This document shows positions 42,298 through 50,470 of a stretch of DNA of 51,813 bases, piece after piece. Below the pieces are notes generated by a model. That model saw only the letters and a program-made list of their open reading frames with translations. It was not told the DNA's origin and ran no database searches. The first letter of the stretch is position 1. The number at the start of each line of letters is the position of its first letter. Source of the stretch: Candidatus Poribacteria bacterium (GTDB taxonomy: Bacteria; Poribacteria; WGA-4E; WGA-3G). The DNA lies in NCBI GenBank assembly GCA_022821065.1, contig JAJEEK010000121.1, positions 1 to 51,813 of the forward strand, written 5' to 3'. The position numbers and the translations under genes were made by a program.

Positions 42298-44778
42298 ATG
42301 CGTGATTCGATGGGAAGTTTCGACAGTGGCAGGTCATCTCGGCGGAGACGGTCAAGTTCTTATAGTAATGGAGGCGGACGGCTCCGAAAGTTGGACCATG
42401 ACCCCCTGTCGACGACGGAAGAGGTGCCTGAACTTTTAAAAGAGCAAGCAGAGGCACGACTGGAAACGGGTGAAGAGATCAAGGTTTCTGTTTCGACGGA
42501 TCTGCGCTTTGATGGGACCTATGGTAAAGATTGGCTGTTAATTACGAATAAGCGGCTTATGGCTTTTAATCAGAATGGTGTTCTCGGACACCATCTAAGA
42601 GAGGTGCCGCTCTCAGCCGTCGAAGATGTTGAAATCCTTGAGATGTACGGGAATAACATTCTCAAGGTGAGTACTGCGGACAACGCATTTGAACTGTCGC
42701 GCTACTCAAAACGTTTGACGCCGAAGTTCGGTCTTGCTGTCTCAGAGTTGGAACAATTGATTCCAGAACCTGAGGCGAATTCAGACGGTAGACCTAACGG
42801 TAGACGCGGGCGTGGCAAGCGTGGGCGGGGTCCAGGCGGAATGTTCTCAGGTGGAGATAAAGGACGATGTGAGCAGTGTGGTCATCCTATTCCGAGTTGG
42901 TCAGGTGTCTGTGTCAATTGCGTTCAAAAAGGGAAGCTCATCTTTCGGCTCCTGAAGTACGCTATTCCATTTTTGCATGTTATCGTACCAGCGTTTATCA
43001 TCATGATGGTCATGCGTCTCGTTGGATTGTACCCGCAAATACTCACTCGTGATCTGGTTGATAGGATTATAACACCTGTTGCTAACGCCGTTGGTACGGA
43101 GCAACCGATTCCGGTAACAGACTGGGGGCACCTACAAGGGACAGTAAACTTCTTAGGTCAATGGTTTGAGAATATGCCGGTCGGCGGAAGTTTTGGACAC
43201 CTTGTGGGTATTGTTCTGATCATGGCGGGTGTTCGCGTGTTTGTGATGGTAGCCTCCGCTATACGTGGCTATATGATGGCCTGGGTAGGACAAAATGTTA
43301 CAAGACGGCTCCAGAACGAGACTTATGAACATTTGAACGCGCTTTCGATCGATTTTTTTCATGACCGAGATACAGGAAATTTGATGTCAAGAATCACGCA
43401 CGATGTATCACGGCTTCGAGATTTCATTGCCAATGGTATACAGGAAATTGCAGGGGATTCTCTCACAATCATCTATATGTGCGCGATTATGTTTACTATT
43501 AATTGGCAGCTCGCACTCTGGACGTTGATACCGATTCCGTGTTTGATCTTCTTCACAATCTTTTTTGGCAAAATGATGGGTAAGGTTTATCATGTTTTAT
43601 GGAAACGGTATGCGAACATCAGTACGATTTTAGCGAGTACAATTCCTGGGGTTCGCGTTGTGAAAGCGTTTGCGCGTGAACGCTACGAGATAAGCCGTTT
43701 TAACGAGTCGACGTATCAGGTATTTACCGGTGAGATGAGTGCTGCGCGGATTGGGAGCCTTTACCGTCCGATTATGGAATTTATCGCTTATTCGGGTTCT
43801 ATCATTATCTGGTTAGTTGGCGGGTGGCAGATCTTCCAAGATGATGTGACCCTTGGCACGTTGGTCATGTTTCAGGCATATATGATGCAGTTTTTTGGAC
43901 CGGTGCGTACGCTCTGCCAGATGAATGAACGTTTTATCCGGGCGGGTACTTCCGCCGAGCGTGTATTTGAAGTTATGGATACACCTCCGAGTGTGGCGGA
44001 TAAGAACGATGCGGTGGCACTGAGAGATATTCGGGGTGCTATTGAATTTAGGGATGTCCATTTCTCTTATGATAATGAAAAGGATGCGCTCAACGGTGTC
44101 AGTTTTACAGTGGAACCGGGTGAAATGATAGGTTTAGTTGGGCACAGCGGTGCGGGGAAAAGCACGCTCATCAACCTGATCACGCGCTTCTATGACCCGA
44201 ATGATGGGAAAATCATGGTTGACGGCTACGACAGTCGCGATATCCAGGTTAAGGCACTGCGTCAACAGATCGGTGTGGTCTTGCAGGATCCGTTCTTATT
44301 CCAAGGCACAATAGCAGAGAATATTGGTTACTCGAAACCGGGAGCCTCTCGGCGGGAGATCATTGCTGCTGCGAAAGCGGCGAATGCCCACGATTTTATC
44401 GTCAAGTTCCCTGACGGTTACGACACCATGGTCGGTGAAAGAGGGGCACGGGTTTCTGGTGGCGAGCGGCAACGTATCTCTATTGCACGCGCAATTTTGA
44501 AAAATCCACGCATCCTTATTTTAGATGAGGCGACATCCTCTGTTGATACCGAAACCGAATCCAAAATCCAAGAGGCATTGGAACGACTCGTTCAAGGGAG
44601 GACTGTGTTTGCTATTGCACACAGACTATCGACCCTTAAATATGCTGATCGGCTTGTGGTGCTGAAAGAGGGTGAGGTTGACGAAATCGGGACGCATGAG
44701 GAACTTATTGCTAAAGATGGCACCTATGCGGGTCTGTGTGAGAAGCAGACTGAATTGTCGAAGATTCGTGCGTGGTAA
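42298..44778 (+). CDS. ABC exporter with N-terminal PH-like domain and zinc ribbon
   Basis: An 826-residue fused permease-ATPase half-transporter. Residues 41-155 form a PH/GRAM-like domain (LLITNKRLMAFNQNGVLGHH, VPLSAVEDVEILEMYGNN). A basic linker and a zinc ribbon with C191, C194, C205 and C208 follow. A six-helix ABC-exporter membrane domain with VGQNVTRRLQNETYEHLNAL comes next, then the ATPase with Walker A GHSGAGKST, signature VSGGERQR and Walker B ILILDEATSSVD. The combination with the following DUF1854 gene matches transporters associated with cyanophycin metabolism. ATG at 42298 has GGGGGA upstream. Confidence 0.9.
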   Translation: MRDSMGSFDSGRSSRRRRSSSYSNGGGRLRKLDHDPLSTTEEVPELLKEQAEARLETGEEIKVSVSTDLRFDGTYGKDWLLITNKRLMAFNQNGVLGHHLREVPLSAVEDVEILEMYGNNILKVSTADNAFELSRYSKRLTPKFGLAVSELEQLIPEPEANSDGRPNGRRGRGKRGRGPGGMFSGGDKGRCEQCGHPIPSWSGVCVNCVQKGKLIFRLLKYAIPFLHVIVPAFIIMMVMRLVGLYPQILTRDLVDRIITPVANAVGTEQPIPVTDWGHLQGTVNFLGQWFENMPVGGSFGHLVGIVLIMAGVRVFVMVASAIRGYMMAWVGQNVTRRLQNETYEHLNALSIDFFHDRDTGNLMSRITHDVSRLRDFIANGIQEIAGDSLTIIYMCAIMFTINWQLALWTLIPIPCLIFFTIFFGKMMGKVYHVLWKRYANISTILASTIPGVRVVKAFARERYEISRFNESTYQVFTGEMSAARIGSLYRPIMEFIAYSGSIIIWLVGGWQIFQDDVTLGTLVMFQAYMMQFFGPVRTLCQMNERFIRAGTSAERVFEVMDTPPSVADKNDAVALRDIRGAIEFRDVHFSYDNEKDALNGVSFTVEPGEMIGLVGHSGAGKSTLINLITRFYDPNDGKIMVDGYDSRDIQVKALRQQIGVVLQDPFLFQGTIAENIGYSKPGASRREIIAAAKAANAHDFIVKFPDGYDTMVGERGARVSGGERQRISIARAILKNPRILILDEATSSVDTETESKIQEALERLVQGRTVFAIAHRLSTLKYADRLVVLKEGEVDEIGTHEELIAKDGTYAGLCEKQTELSKIRAW

Positions 44779-44798
44779 TCTCGGTGTGAAGCAGGATA

Positions 44799-44817
44799 GC
44801 GGGGTTTCAAACCCCGC
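44799..44817. repeat. intergenic palindrome
   Basis: GCGGGGTTT (44799-44807) and AAACCCCGC (44809-44817) are perfectly complementary around one base. It lies between the ABC exporter and DUF1854 genes and is flanked by GCAGG and CCTGC, extending the pairing. It could end or attenuate transcription between them. Confidence 0.5.
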
Positions 44818-44850
44818 CTGCATAGGGTGGTGTGAAGGAAGGGCATATTC

Positions 44851-45360
44851 ATGAAGGAAGCGATTAAGGTTACAGATGAATTAGAGTTTCTTGATGCAAG
44901 CCGTATCAGGATTGAGCGGAACGCGTTTGAAGAGTTGGTCGTCCAACTTCCAGATGGGACGGTTCAGACGAGAGTTGAGCCGGTCTACGCGTTTCCTGTC
45001 AGTGAAGCCAGCCGCTATGTTTCTCTTATGGATGAAGAATCTAATGAGATTGGCATTATTGAGGATATAAAGCATCTACCACACGAGTCTCGCAAAGTGC
45101 TCGTTGAAGAGTTAGAGAAACGCTACTTTATGCCCAAGATTACCAGAATTAACGCGATTGAGGGGCAGTTCGGTGTTACGCAGTGGGACGTTGAAACCTC
45201 TCAAGGAGATGTACAGTTCGGTTTACGTACTCGATATGATATTGATTCGCTTGAGAATGGACGTGTCCTGATTAAGGACGCAGATGGTAACCGTTATGAA
45301 ATTGAGAACTATAATAAATTGGACCCGAAGAGTATAGCTCTACTTGAGACGCAATTATAA
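44851..45360 (+). CDS. DUF1854 domain protein
   Basis: A 169-residue soluble protein matching DUF1854: RIERNAFEELVVQLPDG, VYAFPVSEASRYVSLMDEESNEIGII, LEKRYFMPKITRINAIEGQFGVTQWDVETSQGDVQF and RVLIKDADGNRYEIENY occur in the order known for the family. DUF1854 proteins are found next to ABC exporters in cyanophycin-metabolism loci, and the exporter is indeed the preceding gene. Its role is probably as an accessory to that transporter. ATG at 44851 follows GAAGG. Confidence 0.85.
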   Translation: MKEAIKVTDELEFLDASRIRIERNAFEELVVQLPDGTVQTRVEPVYAFPVSEASRYVSLMDEESNEIGIIEDIKHLPHESRKVLVEELEKRYFMPKITRINAIEGQFGVTQWDVETSQGDVQFGLRTRYDIDSLENGRVLIKDADGNRYEIENYNKLDPKSIALLETQL

Positions 45361-45536
45361 ATTTTTAACTATTGGGTTTCTGCTTCGCTTGTGCTGTTGC
45401 TGCCAGCGGGTACCTGATGCGTTTCGACTTTTCTAATTCTAACAGGATGAACGAAATAAAGAAGAACAAAAACGCAGCTTGGAACGAAGTGGAAAGCGGA
45501 AAAACGGAAACGCAGCTGCAACCACAAACGCTGCTA

Positions 45537-45588
45537 ACCGAACCGCAAGGAAAATTTAAAATACCGAACCGTAAGGAAAATTTAAAAT
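45537..45588 (+). repeat. 26-bp tandem duplication carrying the ribosome binding site
   Basis: Two adjacent 26-base copies (45537-45562 and 45563-45588) differ at one base. Each contains TAAGGAAAATTTAAAAT or CAAGGAAAATTTAAAAT, so the Shine-Dalgarno sequence is present twice; the second copy ends directly before the ATG at 45589. Confidence 0.75.
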
Positions 45589-46716
45589 ATGGTAGAAAAC
45601 GTAAAAATTGAACGTATTGAATGGGCGCGTTTAACAGGCGAGCGGCCGCGCAAAGCGGGTTGCAATTCTCGGCTTGGCGAACATGGGCTCCATGTCCGTC
45701 CGCCGATTGCTCGTTTAACGACAACAGGCGGTGTGAGTGGTTTCGGTTTTTCATCGATTTCGCGTGATCAAGCCGAGGCGATCGTCGGATTTCAACTCAG
45801 CGATGCATTTGATGCAGACAATGGTGTCGCCGAAGAATTCAGGATGCTCGAATATCCGCTCTGGGATTTGGTCGGTCAGTTAGCAGAGAAACCGGTCTAT
45901 GCGCTGCTTTCTGGCGAAGATGGTGCGTTTCGCGCACCGTGTTACGACACCTCACTCTATATTGATGACTTGCATCTTGATGACAATGCTGAAGCGGCGG
46001 AACTCATCGCTTCGGAGGCGTTAGAGGGGAAAGCACGCGGACATAACGCCTACAAAATCAAAGTCGGACGCGGTGCTATGCACATGCCACTCGACAAAGG
46101 GACACAACGTGATATTGATGTGATTCGGGCTGTCCGCGAGGCTGTTGGTGCCGATGCTACGATTTTGATAGATGCGAATAACGGCTATAATCTCAACCTT
46201 ACGAAGCAGGTATTGGGCGGTGCTGCCGATGCTAATGTTTATTGGATGGAGGAGGCGTTCCACGAGGATGCCCGCGTCTATAGCCTGCTGAAAGAGTGGT
46301 TAGATGCTGAGGGGTTGGAAACCCGTATTGCCGATGGCGAGGGTGGCGCATCGCCGTATCTTGTGAACTGGGCGAAAGATGGGCTCATTGACATCGTTCA
46401 ATACGATATTTTTCATCCGGGATTTTCACGTTGGCTTGAGTTAGGACCGGAGTTGGATACCTTTGATGTTGGTACAGCACCGCATCACTATGGTGGTTAC
46501 TACGGTAATTTTGTCACTTGTCATCTCGCGGCGAAGGTAGAGCGGTTTGAGTTCACCGAGTGGGATCATGCGACGACTCCCGGTATAGATGATTCTGGTT
46601 ACACTATTTCCAATGGTTATGTGAATGTGCCGCAAGCTCCCGGTTTCGGGTTGAATATAGAAGAGTCACCGTACCAAAAAGCGCGTGAAGAGAACGGGTT
46701 TGATGTTCGTGCGTAG
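45589..46716 (+). CDS. enolase-superfamily (mandelate racemase / muconate lactonizing-like) enzyme
   Basis: A 375-residue enzyme of the enolase superfamily. The capping N-terminal domain is followed by the barrel with KIKVGRG (156-162, the KxK base), LIDANNGYN (193-201, first metal ligand), YWMEEAFHED (218-227, second ligand) and IADGEGG (third). PHHYGGYYGNFVTCHLA lies where the second base or lid is expected. The enzyme would abstract a proton alpha to a carboxylate of a sugar acid or similar. ATG at 45589 is the natural start after the duplicated ribosome binding site. Confidence 0.85.
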   Translation: MVENVKIERIEWARLTGERPRKAGCNSRLGEHGLHVRPPIARLTTTGGVSGFGFSSISRDQAEAIVGFQLSDAFDADNGVAEEFRMLEYPLWDLVGQLAEKPVYALLSGEDGAFRAPCYDTSLYIDDLHLDDNAEAAELIASEALEGKARGHNAYKIKVGRGAMHMPLDKGTQRDIDVIRAVREAVGADATILIDANNGYNLNLTKQVLGGAADANVYWMEEAFHEDARVYSLLKEWLDAEGLETRIADGEGGASPYLVNWAKDGLIDIVQYDIFHPGFSRWLELGPELDTFDVGTAPHHYGGYYGNFVTCHLAAKVERFEFTEWDHATTPGIDDSGYTISNGYVNVPQAPGFGLNIEESPYQKAREENGFDVRA

Positions 46717-47021
46717 TGTGTGATAATTGATACCGCCGCTTCGTACAAGCATCATGATTTTCACAGTGTCAATTCGGAGTCGGTTTCGGCTGTTGGAGGT
46801 CAATTGATGCGCTGGAAAGCGTTTTTTCAAGCAATGTTGATTGGCGCGCAATATTTGGTTTGCATAGGAGATTAGAAAATCTTTTAGCGTTCCCGCTGGA
46901 AACCCTTATATTCAGTATTGGTGTGGTGGCGGTAATGATTCTAATTGCACAGTGTTAGCCCTAATTGGCTGAATTTTCTCTAAATATGGCAGATTACAAA
47001 AATTGCGAGGGAAACAAAATT
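46717..47021 (+). other. gene-poor region with a possible small or decayed membrane-protein ORF
   Basis: A 305-base gap. An ATG at 46807 has GGAGG at seven bases but the frame closes after 22 codons (46875). In another frame a stretch of 67 codons (46758-46958) ends in RRLENLLAFPLETLIFSIGVVAVMILIAQC, a convincing membrane segment, yet has no ordinary start codon. It may be a small gene broken by a frameshift. Otherwise nothing recognisable. Confidence 0.3.
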
Positions 47022-47759
47022 ATGGCGTATTTAACAGAAGCAGACAAAACATTTTTTAAAGAGAATGGATATCTGGTTGTGCGCGGTGCAGTGGAGCCAG
47101 AAGTGGTTGATGCCGCGCTTGATAAGGTTTGGGAAGGACTTGAGGAAGATAGGAACGACCCAGAGTCTTGGATTCGTAAAGGTTATCGTACGGTTCCTGT
47201 TGGTGGCGATGATGCTGTCCGCGGAACAATATACGGTAACCGCGTCTTTGAGATGGGTGAAGAATTAGTTGGGAAAGGAAAATTAAATACAGGGGGTGGT
47301 GCGGGTCCACACGTCAATTTCCCGGACCCGGACAGAGAATGGCGTGAACCGAGGGGGCATCTTGATGGGTATCACACGCCGACAAACGGCGTACCAAAAG
47401 GTGTTGTCGGTGCCTTTACACTCGGGGCAACTGCCTATGTTGACAAAGTTGAGAAACAAGGTGGTGGATTTACAGTTTGGCCCGGGAGTCATCGGATTTG
47501 GGCGGAATATTTCAGGCACCACGATTTGGATAGCCTCCCTGGTGGTGTTGCACCGTTCGATTTGGGACCGAGTTATGAGTTTACAGGTGAAGCGGGTGAT
47601 GTCTGTTTCTGGCATCATCAGATGAGCCATACTGCGGGCCCAAATTGTGGTCGCAGCGTTAGGATCGCTCTCATCGGTAGATACCGTCGCAAAGATTTGG
47701 ATCAGATTAAGTTTGAAACCCCTGACGATATGTGGAAATATTGGGACGGGATTTCGTAA
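47022..47759 (+). CDS. phytanoyl-CoA dioxygenase (PhyH) family oxygenase
   Basis: A 245-residue Fe(II)/2-oxoglutarate oxygenase. It begins with the familiar EADKTFFKENGYLVVRGAV. The iron site is H113-x-D115 (PRGHLDGYH) and the distal histidine lies in WHHQMSHTAGPN near 210; the arginine of RSVRIALIGRY would bind 2-oxoglutarate. It is only distantly similar to the other member at 21196-22032. ATG at 47022 has GAGGG about 12 bases upstream; the frame is open from 46965 but residues before 47022 are unlike the family. Substrate unknown. Confidence 0.9.
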   Translation: MAYLTEADKTFFKENGYLVVRGAVEPEVVDAALDKVWEGLEEDRNDPESWIRKGYRTVPVGGDDAVRGTIYGNRVFEMGEELVGKGKLNTGGGAGPHVNFPDPDREWREPRGHLDGYHTPTNGVPKGVVGAFTLGATAYVDKVEKQGGGFTVWPGSHRIWAEYFRHHDLDSLPGGVAPFDLGPSYEFTGEAGDVCFWHHQMSHTAGPNCGRSVRIALIGRYRRKDLDQIKFETPDDMWKYWDGIS

Positions 47760-47798
47760 ATTGGCTATCGGCTTTCAGGAATCGGCGATTAGCAAAAA

Positions 47799-47830
47799 GG
47801 TTGGAAGATTGGGTACCCATCCTTCCAACC
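47799..47830. terminator. hairpin after the PhyH-family gene
   Basis: Arms GGTTGGAAG (47799-47807) and CTTCCAACC (47822-47830) pair perfectly and enclose a second palindrome TGGGTACCCA (47810-47819). It lies 40 bases after the stop and can serve as a terminator or stability element, without a T-run. The neighbouring text is a degenerate repeat of CTATCGGCTTTC/GCTAATCGC type. Confidence 0.5.
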
Positions 47831-47877
47831 AAGCTCTGATGGCTAATTACTGATTGCCAATCTTAGGAAAATTTGGC

Positions 47878-48342
47878 ATGGACCTCTATATGAACCCTTC
47901 CGAGATATCAGAAATAATAGGTGTGGAAGAAGGGATCATCAGTCGAACATTAGAACGGCAAGATGCAGATATTAAACCGTTTTTACGGGTTGTGTCTGCG
48001 CCATCTGATAAGCCAGGTGGTATCACGGCACCACAGATTCAACTGCGGATTGATGGACTCGCGCCACTGATAAAAAGGCTCTCTTATAATATGCCAACGG
48101 ATGATATTATTGAGAACCTCAGTTGTCAAGTTATTGATATTACGTATCTGCGGGAAACTTGTGCCAAATTGGAGGCGGATAAACAGAAGCTTGCTACCGA
48201 AAATGCTGAACTTCGAGAGACGATTGAATCTTTCAATGTTCAGAGAGAAAAGTGGTCTTCAGAAATTAAAGATTTGAGAAGTAAACTGTTGAAAGAACAG
48301 TCTAAAGGTTGGGTAGACCGCCTGTTGAAACGGAAAGATTAA
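47878..48342 (+). CDS. small coiled-coil protein with possible N-terminal helix-turn-helix
   Basis: A 154-residue protein I do not recognise. The start MNPSEISEIIGVEEGIISRTLER could form a short helix-turn-helix. A region with PQIQLRIDGLAPLIKRLSYNMPTDDIIENL follows, then a long coiled coil (about 103-145: CAKLEADKQKLATENAELRETIESF) and a basic C-terminus (VDRLLKRKD). ATG at 47878 has AGGA ten bases upstream. It may be a DNA-binding regulator or a scaffold; a cytosolic location is likely. Its product has no evident link to the next two genes, although these are closely spaced. Confidence 0.55.
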   Translation: MDLYMNPSEISEIIGVEEGIISRTLERQDADIKPFLRVVSAPSDKPGGITAPQIQLRIDGLAPLIKRLSYNMPTDDIIENLSCQVIDITYLRETCAKLEADKQKLATENAELRETIESFNVQREKWSSEIKDLRSKLLKEQSKGWVDRLLKRKD

Positions 48343-48385
48343 GGTAGTTTAGTCTGGAGCGGCTACAGGGCACTAAGAAATCGCT

Positions 48386-49006
48386 ATGACGAAAAGAAAA
48401 CGGAATCAACTGCTTGCAATCGGCTTCTTTGTTATTGGTATTGTTTTTCTCTATATAGACGGTATTCCAATGTTGCCTCCGGTTATTACGCAGAATGCTG
48501 TCCTACTGAAAGGTATCGCATTCGTGTTGCTGAGTATTGCTGCGATTCTCGGTGGGACCACTTTTGAAAACAGACAGCGGATAGCCGTTATATCCGGTGT
48601 TGCCCTAATCATTGGACTCGGATTTCTCTATCTCCCTATCCCCGAAATTCTGCGCGGTTCAGCGTTTCATCTTCTGTTTGCTGGTGCGATTGCGTTTGGT
48701 ATGACGACAGCAGCGCGGCAGGTTGCAACGATTGGTTCGGCAGTCTTAGCGTGTCTCGGTATAATCTTCCTCTACCAACCTTTTTTTTCGTCGCTTGGCG
48801 GTACTGCTCTACACTTACTCCTTCCGGGTATAATTGTTTTTTCGATTGTGTTTTCAGAAAAAACGTTGTGTGAACGCCTTTCTGTCGGATTAATCGCACT
48901 GAGTTTAATCGCGCTCTGCCAACCGTTTTTCATACTGTTTTATGAAACCGGTTTCCAGTTGTTGCTTGCTGGCTTAACAGGATTTATTGTCGCAGCGCAT
49001 CGTTAG
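48386..49006 (+). CDS. membrane protein with four internal repeats
   Basis: A 206-residue protein with about eight hydrophobic segments. Four units of about 45-50 residues are visible: FVIGIVFLYIDGIPML, GLGFLYLPIPEILRGSAFHLLFAG, LGIIFLYQPFFSSLGGTALHLLLPG and LIALCQPFFILFYETGFQLLLAG, each a helix, a short aromatic loop and another helix. This indicates repeated internal duplication. No family is recognised. ATG at 48386 is the first start; the upstream gene ends 43 bases earlier. Confidence 0.6.
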   Translation: MTKRKRNQLLAIGFFVIGIVFLYIDGIPMLPPVITQNAVLLKGIAFVLLSIAAILGGTTFENRQRIAVISGVALIIGLGFLYLPIPEILRGSAFHLLFAGAIAFGMTTAARQVATIGSAVLACLGIIFLYQPFFSSLGGTALHLLLPGIIVFSIVFSEKTLCERLSVGLIALSLIALCQPFFILFYETGFQLLLAGLTGFIVAAHR

Positions 49007-49043
49007 GTGATCGGACTTTCCAATCAGTTTCGCAGAGGGTTCC

Positions 49044-50180
49044 TTGTCAAACAGAAGTTACAGTTCCCAGACGAAAAATGTGGTAATAGTGGGTGCCGGT
49101 ATCATCGGTGCCACGCTCGGTTATCATTTATCTCGGCGTGCCGGTATGACTGTAACGCTTCTGGAACGCGACCTGCCCGGTGCGGGTGCGTCGGGTCACT
49201 CTTTCGCGTGGGTGAATGGGTTCGGCAAAGATCCGCGCGAGTACCATACACTTAATCGACGTTCGTTGGATATGTGGTATCGGTTGGCGCATCAACTGGA
49301 TGCGGATGTTGGCATCCGTTACGGCGGTGAAATGCGGTGGGAAAATGACCCGCGTCGCGCAACGCAGCTGCGTCAACGTGTCCGACAGATCCAGACGTGG
49401 GGGTATCCATGTCGTTTAATCACACGCGCGGAGATGTTGGCACTTGAGCCGCATTTACATCCCGGTGATGTCCTTGCAGCATCCCTCTCCGAGGCGGATA
49501 TCCATGTAGAAACGGATACTTTTATTCATGTCTGTCTCCAACGTGCGTGCGAAGCGGGGGCAGTTGTGCATTCGCAGACAGCCGTTACAGGATTTGTCGT
49601 TCGCGATGGTAGTATCGCCGCAGTCAAGACCGCCGATGCCGAGTTTCCGTGTGATGTTGTTGTCTTAGCAAGCGGTGTTCAGACAACCGAGCTAGCCTCC
49701 CTTGCACAAGTGCAGATTCCACAACAACAGAGTCCCGGTATTGTTATTAAAACGACACCGGGCGTTGAGGTTTTACACAACGTAGCGGTTATCCATGCCC
49801 CGGCTACAGATGAAAAGCATCAACATCTCCATCTCCGGCAACTCTCTGATGGCAGCCTCAGAATCGGACAAGGGACACAAGAAGGGATAAATCGTGACGA
49901 TTCACAACAGCATGCGGACGCGCTCCTTGACCGAGCGAGAACCTATCTGCCGAGGATAGGGGACGTGCAGGCGATTCCAACACCCGTCGGTTATCGTCCG
50001 ATGCCGCTTGATGGGTTTCCTGTTCTCGGGTTTACTGAAACGGTGCCGAACCTATATATTGCGCTCATGCACAGCGGTGTGACATTAGCCCCTTTAGTGG
50101 GTGAAATGGCGACATTAGAGATCGTGGACGGTGTTCCGGTGGATTGGTTCGCTCCTTATCGTCCAGAGCGGTTTGGATAG
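49044..50180 (+). CDS. FAD-dependent oxidoreductase, DAO (D-amino-acid oxidase) family
   Basis: A 378-residue flavoprotein. The FAD motif VVIVGAGIIGATLGYHLSRR (13-32, GxGxxG) and VTLLERD (ribose-binding acid) start the fold. ASGHSFAWVNGFGKDP follows, and the C-terminal VGYRPMPLDGFPVLGFTETVPNLYIALMHSGVTLAPLVGE is the second half of the flavin site. Such enzymes oxidise amino acids, sarcosine or glycine. The start is TTG at 49044 with AGAGGG upstream; it lies 38 bases past the preceding stop. Substrate unknown. Confidence 0.88.
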   Translation: MSNRSYSSQTKNVVIVGAGIIGATLGYHLSRRAGMTVTLLERDLPGAGASGHSFAWVNGFGKDPREYHTLNRRSLDMWYRLAHQLDADVGIRYGGEMRWENDPRRATQLRQRVRQIQTWGYPCRLITRAEMLALEPHLHPGDVLAASLSEADIHVETDTFIHVCLQRACEAGAVVHSQTAVTGFVVRDGSIAAVKTADAEFPCDVVVLASGVQTTELASLAQVQIPQQQSPGIVIKTTPGVEVLHNVAVIHAPATDEKHQHLHLRQLSDGSLRIGQGTQEGINRDDSQQHADALLDRARTYLPRIGDVQAIPTPVGYRPMPLDGFPVLGFTETVPNLYIALMHSGVTLAPLVGEMATLEIVDGVPVDWFAPYRPERFG

Positions 50181-50290
50181 GTTGTTGGTTTGAACTCATG
50201 TTCCAAGGAACGAGTGGAGATCTGCGTATAGTCGAGGTACTTGTATATCAGACCAGGGTGCGAAAATAGATGTAATATTTTTTGTAGGTT
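50181..50290 (+). other. intergenic gap after the oxidoreductase gene
   Basis: A hairpin built around GTTCC AA GGAAC (50200-50211) with outer ACTC/GAGT pairing (50194-50197, 50212-50215) lies just past the stop and may end transcription. The rest is AT-rich with no feature seen. Confidence 0.4.
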
Positions 50291-50300
50291 GTGGTATACT
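50271..50300 (+). promoter_or_regulatory. possible promoter ahead of the structured leader
   Basis: TATACT (50295-50300) is preceded by TG (extended -10 form) and a weak TGTAAT at 50271-50276 with an 18-base spacer. Transcription would start near 50307. Confidence 0.4.
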
Positions 50301-50306
50301 CTTTTT

Positions 50307-50470
50307 AGTAGTGTTGGTAGAGAATACGTCCCTTGCTGCAAGGTGAGGTTTCTACCGCTGTCAAATCATCGGTAAATTGCAGAGGTGCCCAGCAGGGAAG
50401 GTTTTGATACGACTGCAATGCCATGATTTAGACAGAACCCTCTGAGATTAACACAATAAAGGAGATAAAG
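50307..50470 (+). promoter_or_regulatory. structured 5' leader, possible riboswitch-like element
   Basis: The leader can form GGTAGA/TCTACC (50316-50321 with 50351-50356) enclosing CCTTG/CAAGG (50331-50335 with 50339-50343), and ATTGCAG/CTGCAAT (50376-50382 with 50413-50419). The segment TTGCAG (50377-50382) can also pair with CTGCAA at 50336-50341, so the two arrangements exclude each other. I do not recognise a known riboswitch class. It leads straight to the ribosome binding site of the LamG-like gene. Confidence 0.4.

Noticed and set aside
45372..45611. 79-codon open frame before the enolase-superfamily gene
   Set aside because: Its 3' part overlaps the 26-bp duplication and the real start codon; the composition is lysine- and asparagine-rich and no ribosome binding site is present.
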